Below, piece after piece: positions 63,470 to 64,000 of a DNA stretch of 64,000 bases. The first letter of the stretch is position 1; the number at the start of each line of letters is the position of its first letter. The translations under genes were made by a program, and so were the position numbers. The stretch comes from Zooshikella sp050749885 (GTDB lineage: Bacteria > Pseudomonadota > Gammaproteobacteria > Pseudomonadales > Zooshikellaceae), in NCBI RefSeq assembly GCF_050749885.1, contig NZ_JBOIUB010000001.1, forward strand, positions 434,001-498,000, read 5' to 3'. The notes under the pieces were generated by a model that worked only from the letters and a program-made list of their open reading frames with translations, had not been told where the DNA came from and ran no database searches.

Positions 63470-64000
63470 CTAGAAGGGGGATTCCATTGGCGTCATGCCA
63501 ACATAAACAGCTTTTAATTGGGTATAGTGTTCAAGGGTGACTGTGCCATTTTCACGGCCTATACCAGACTGTTTATAGCCTCCGACAGGCATTTCGGCGG
63601 GGGAGGCACCATATTGATTAATCCAGCAAATACCGGCTTGAAGTTGCTGAATAACACGGTGAGCCCGTTGAATATTCTGGGTGAAAACACCGGCAGCCAA
63701 CCCGTAATGAGTTTGGTTAGCCCGTTGAATCACTTCTTTTTCATCTTTAAAGGTAAGAATACTCATCACTGGGCCGAATATTTCTTCCTGCACAATACTC
63801 ATGTCATCGGTGCATTCAGTAAATACCGTGGGCGAGACAAAAAAGCCTTGCTCATGACCTTCAGGATGTACACGGTGGCCACCAATAATACATTTCGCCC
63901 CTTGTTGTTTTGCTTGATCGATGTAGCCTAAAACTTTATCCAGGTGATTGGCGGAAATAAGTGCACCCATATTTGTTACTGGGTCTAGAGGGTTTCCGAT
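63470..64000 (-). CDS. betB: Betaine aldehyde dehydrogenase (5' end beyond window)
   Basis: The open frame runs past the right edge; the visible 176 residues are the C-terminal part. It reads IGNPLDPVTNMGALISANHL at the edge, then GFFVSPTVFTECTDDMSIVQ, EEIFGPVMSILTFKDEKEV and INQYGASPAEMPVGGYKQSG, all BetB/aldehyde dehydrogenase motifs. The catalytic Cys and Glu lie in the missing part. It makes glycine betaine from betaine aldehyde with NAD(P). First of the visible bet genes on the minus strand. Confidence 0.94.
   Translation of the reverse strand: MGNPLDPVTNMGALISANHLDKVLGYIDQAKQQGAKCIIGGHRVHPEGHEQGFFVSPTVFTECTDDMSIVQEEIFGPVMSILTFKDEKEVIQRANQTHYGLAAGVFTQNIQRAHRVIQQLQAGICWINQYGASPAEMPVGGYKQSGIGRENGTVTLEHYTQLKAVYVGMTPMESPF

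Overview
This 64 kb window comes from the chromosome of a Gram-negative gammaproteobacterium with moderately low GC. It carries a FadB/FadA fatty-acid oxidation complex, SulA, a lytic transglycosylase, a MenA/UbiA-type prenyltransferase, choline-to-betaine osmoprotection and PEP-CTERM proteins. This set fits a marine Oceanospirillales or Pseudomonadales-type bacterium; a Zooshikella-like organism is my guess from gene content, not something the sequence proves. I see no rRNA, tRNA, CRISPR array or prophage.

Layout. (1) 1-14.2 kb is a housekeeping block: slt (cut by the left edge), uup, a universal stress protein, a small membrane protein, fadB-fadA, topA, a DUF6586-like protein, a 78-residue conserved protein and sulA. 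The order follows, as I remember it, the Pseudomonas aeruginosa PA3020-PA3008 segment; here sulA is inverted and lexA is not next to it. (2) 14.4-22.5 kb is accessory: a 74-bp palindromic element, two secreted proteins of unknown function, an SBP_bac_3-like periplasmic protein, two PEP-CTERM-type surface proteins that each sit behind a GG-N10-GC (sigma-54) promoter, a lone pilW and a degenerate cold-shock-domain protein. (3) 23.0-27.7 kb is a tight operon of glutaryl-CoA dehydrogenase, a fused alpha-beta E1 2-oxoacid dehydrogenase and a FabD-like acyltransferase. (4) 28-34.8 kb holds an M48 lipoprotein protease, a UbiA-family prenyltransferase overlapping tail to tail with an EamA transporter, a DUF599 protein, a membrane protein and htpG with a near-consensus sigma-32 promoter. 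(5) 35.1-48.2 kb is a full Ter (tellurite/stress) island. The structural part is a double-TerD membrane protein, TerZ, TerA, TerB, TerC and two TerD-family proteins. The biosynthetic part is a PRTase-TRSP protein, a HAD phosphatase, a StiP/PRTase-PELOTA protein, a CitE-like lyase and a DUF6471 protein. A divergent TerD-VWA protein faces it. Two transposase remnants (IS6 and IS3 type) lie in or beside the island. (6) 48.6-57.4 kb has a secreted neutral sphingomyelinase, a polytopic membrane protein, a 1766-residue Sel1/LRR/HEAT-repeat protein and an RluA-type pseudouridine synthase. (7) 57.9-64 kb has a 51-residue membrane smORF, a choline/betaine ABC transporter (ATPase, permease, binding protein), betA and betB (cut by the right edge).

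Five copies of a dispersed 100-190 bp repeat sit in intergenic gaps between 15.5 and 50.3 kb. Three of them contain a hairpin whose stem changes look compensatory. The best candidates for new biology are the double-TerD membrane/winged-helix protein with its linked metabolite genes, the repeat family, the sigma-54 control of the PEP-CTERM genes, and the GcdH-E1-acyltransferase operon.
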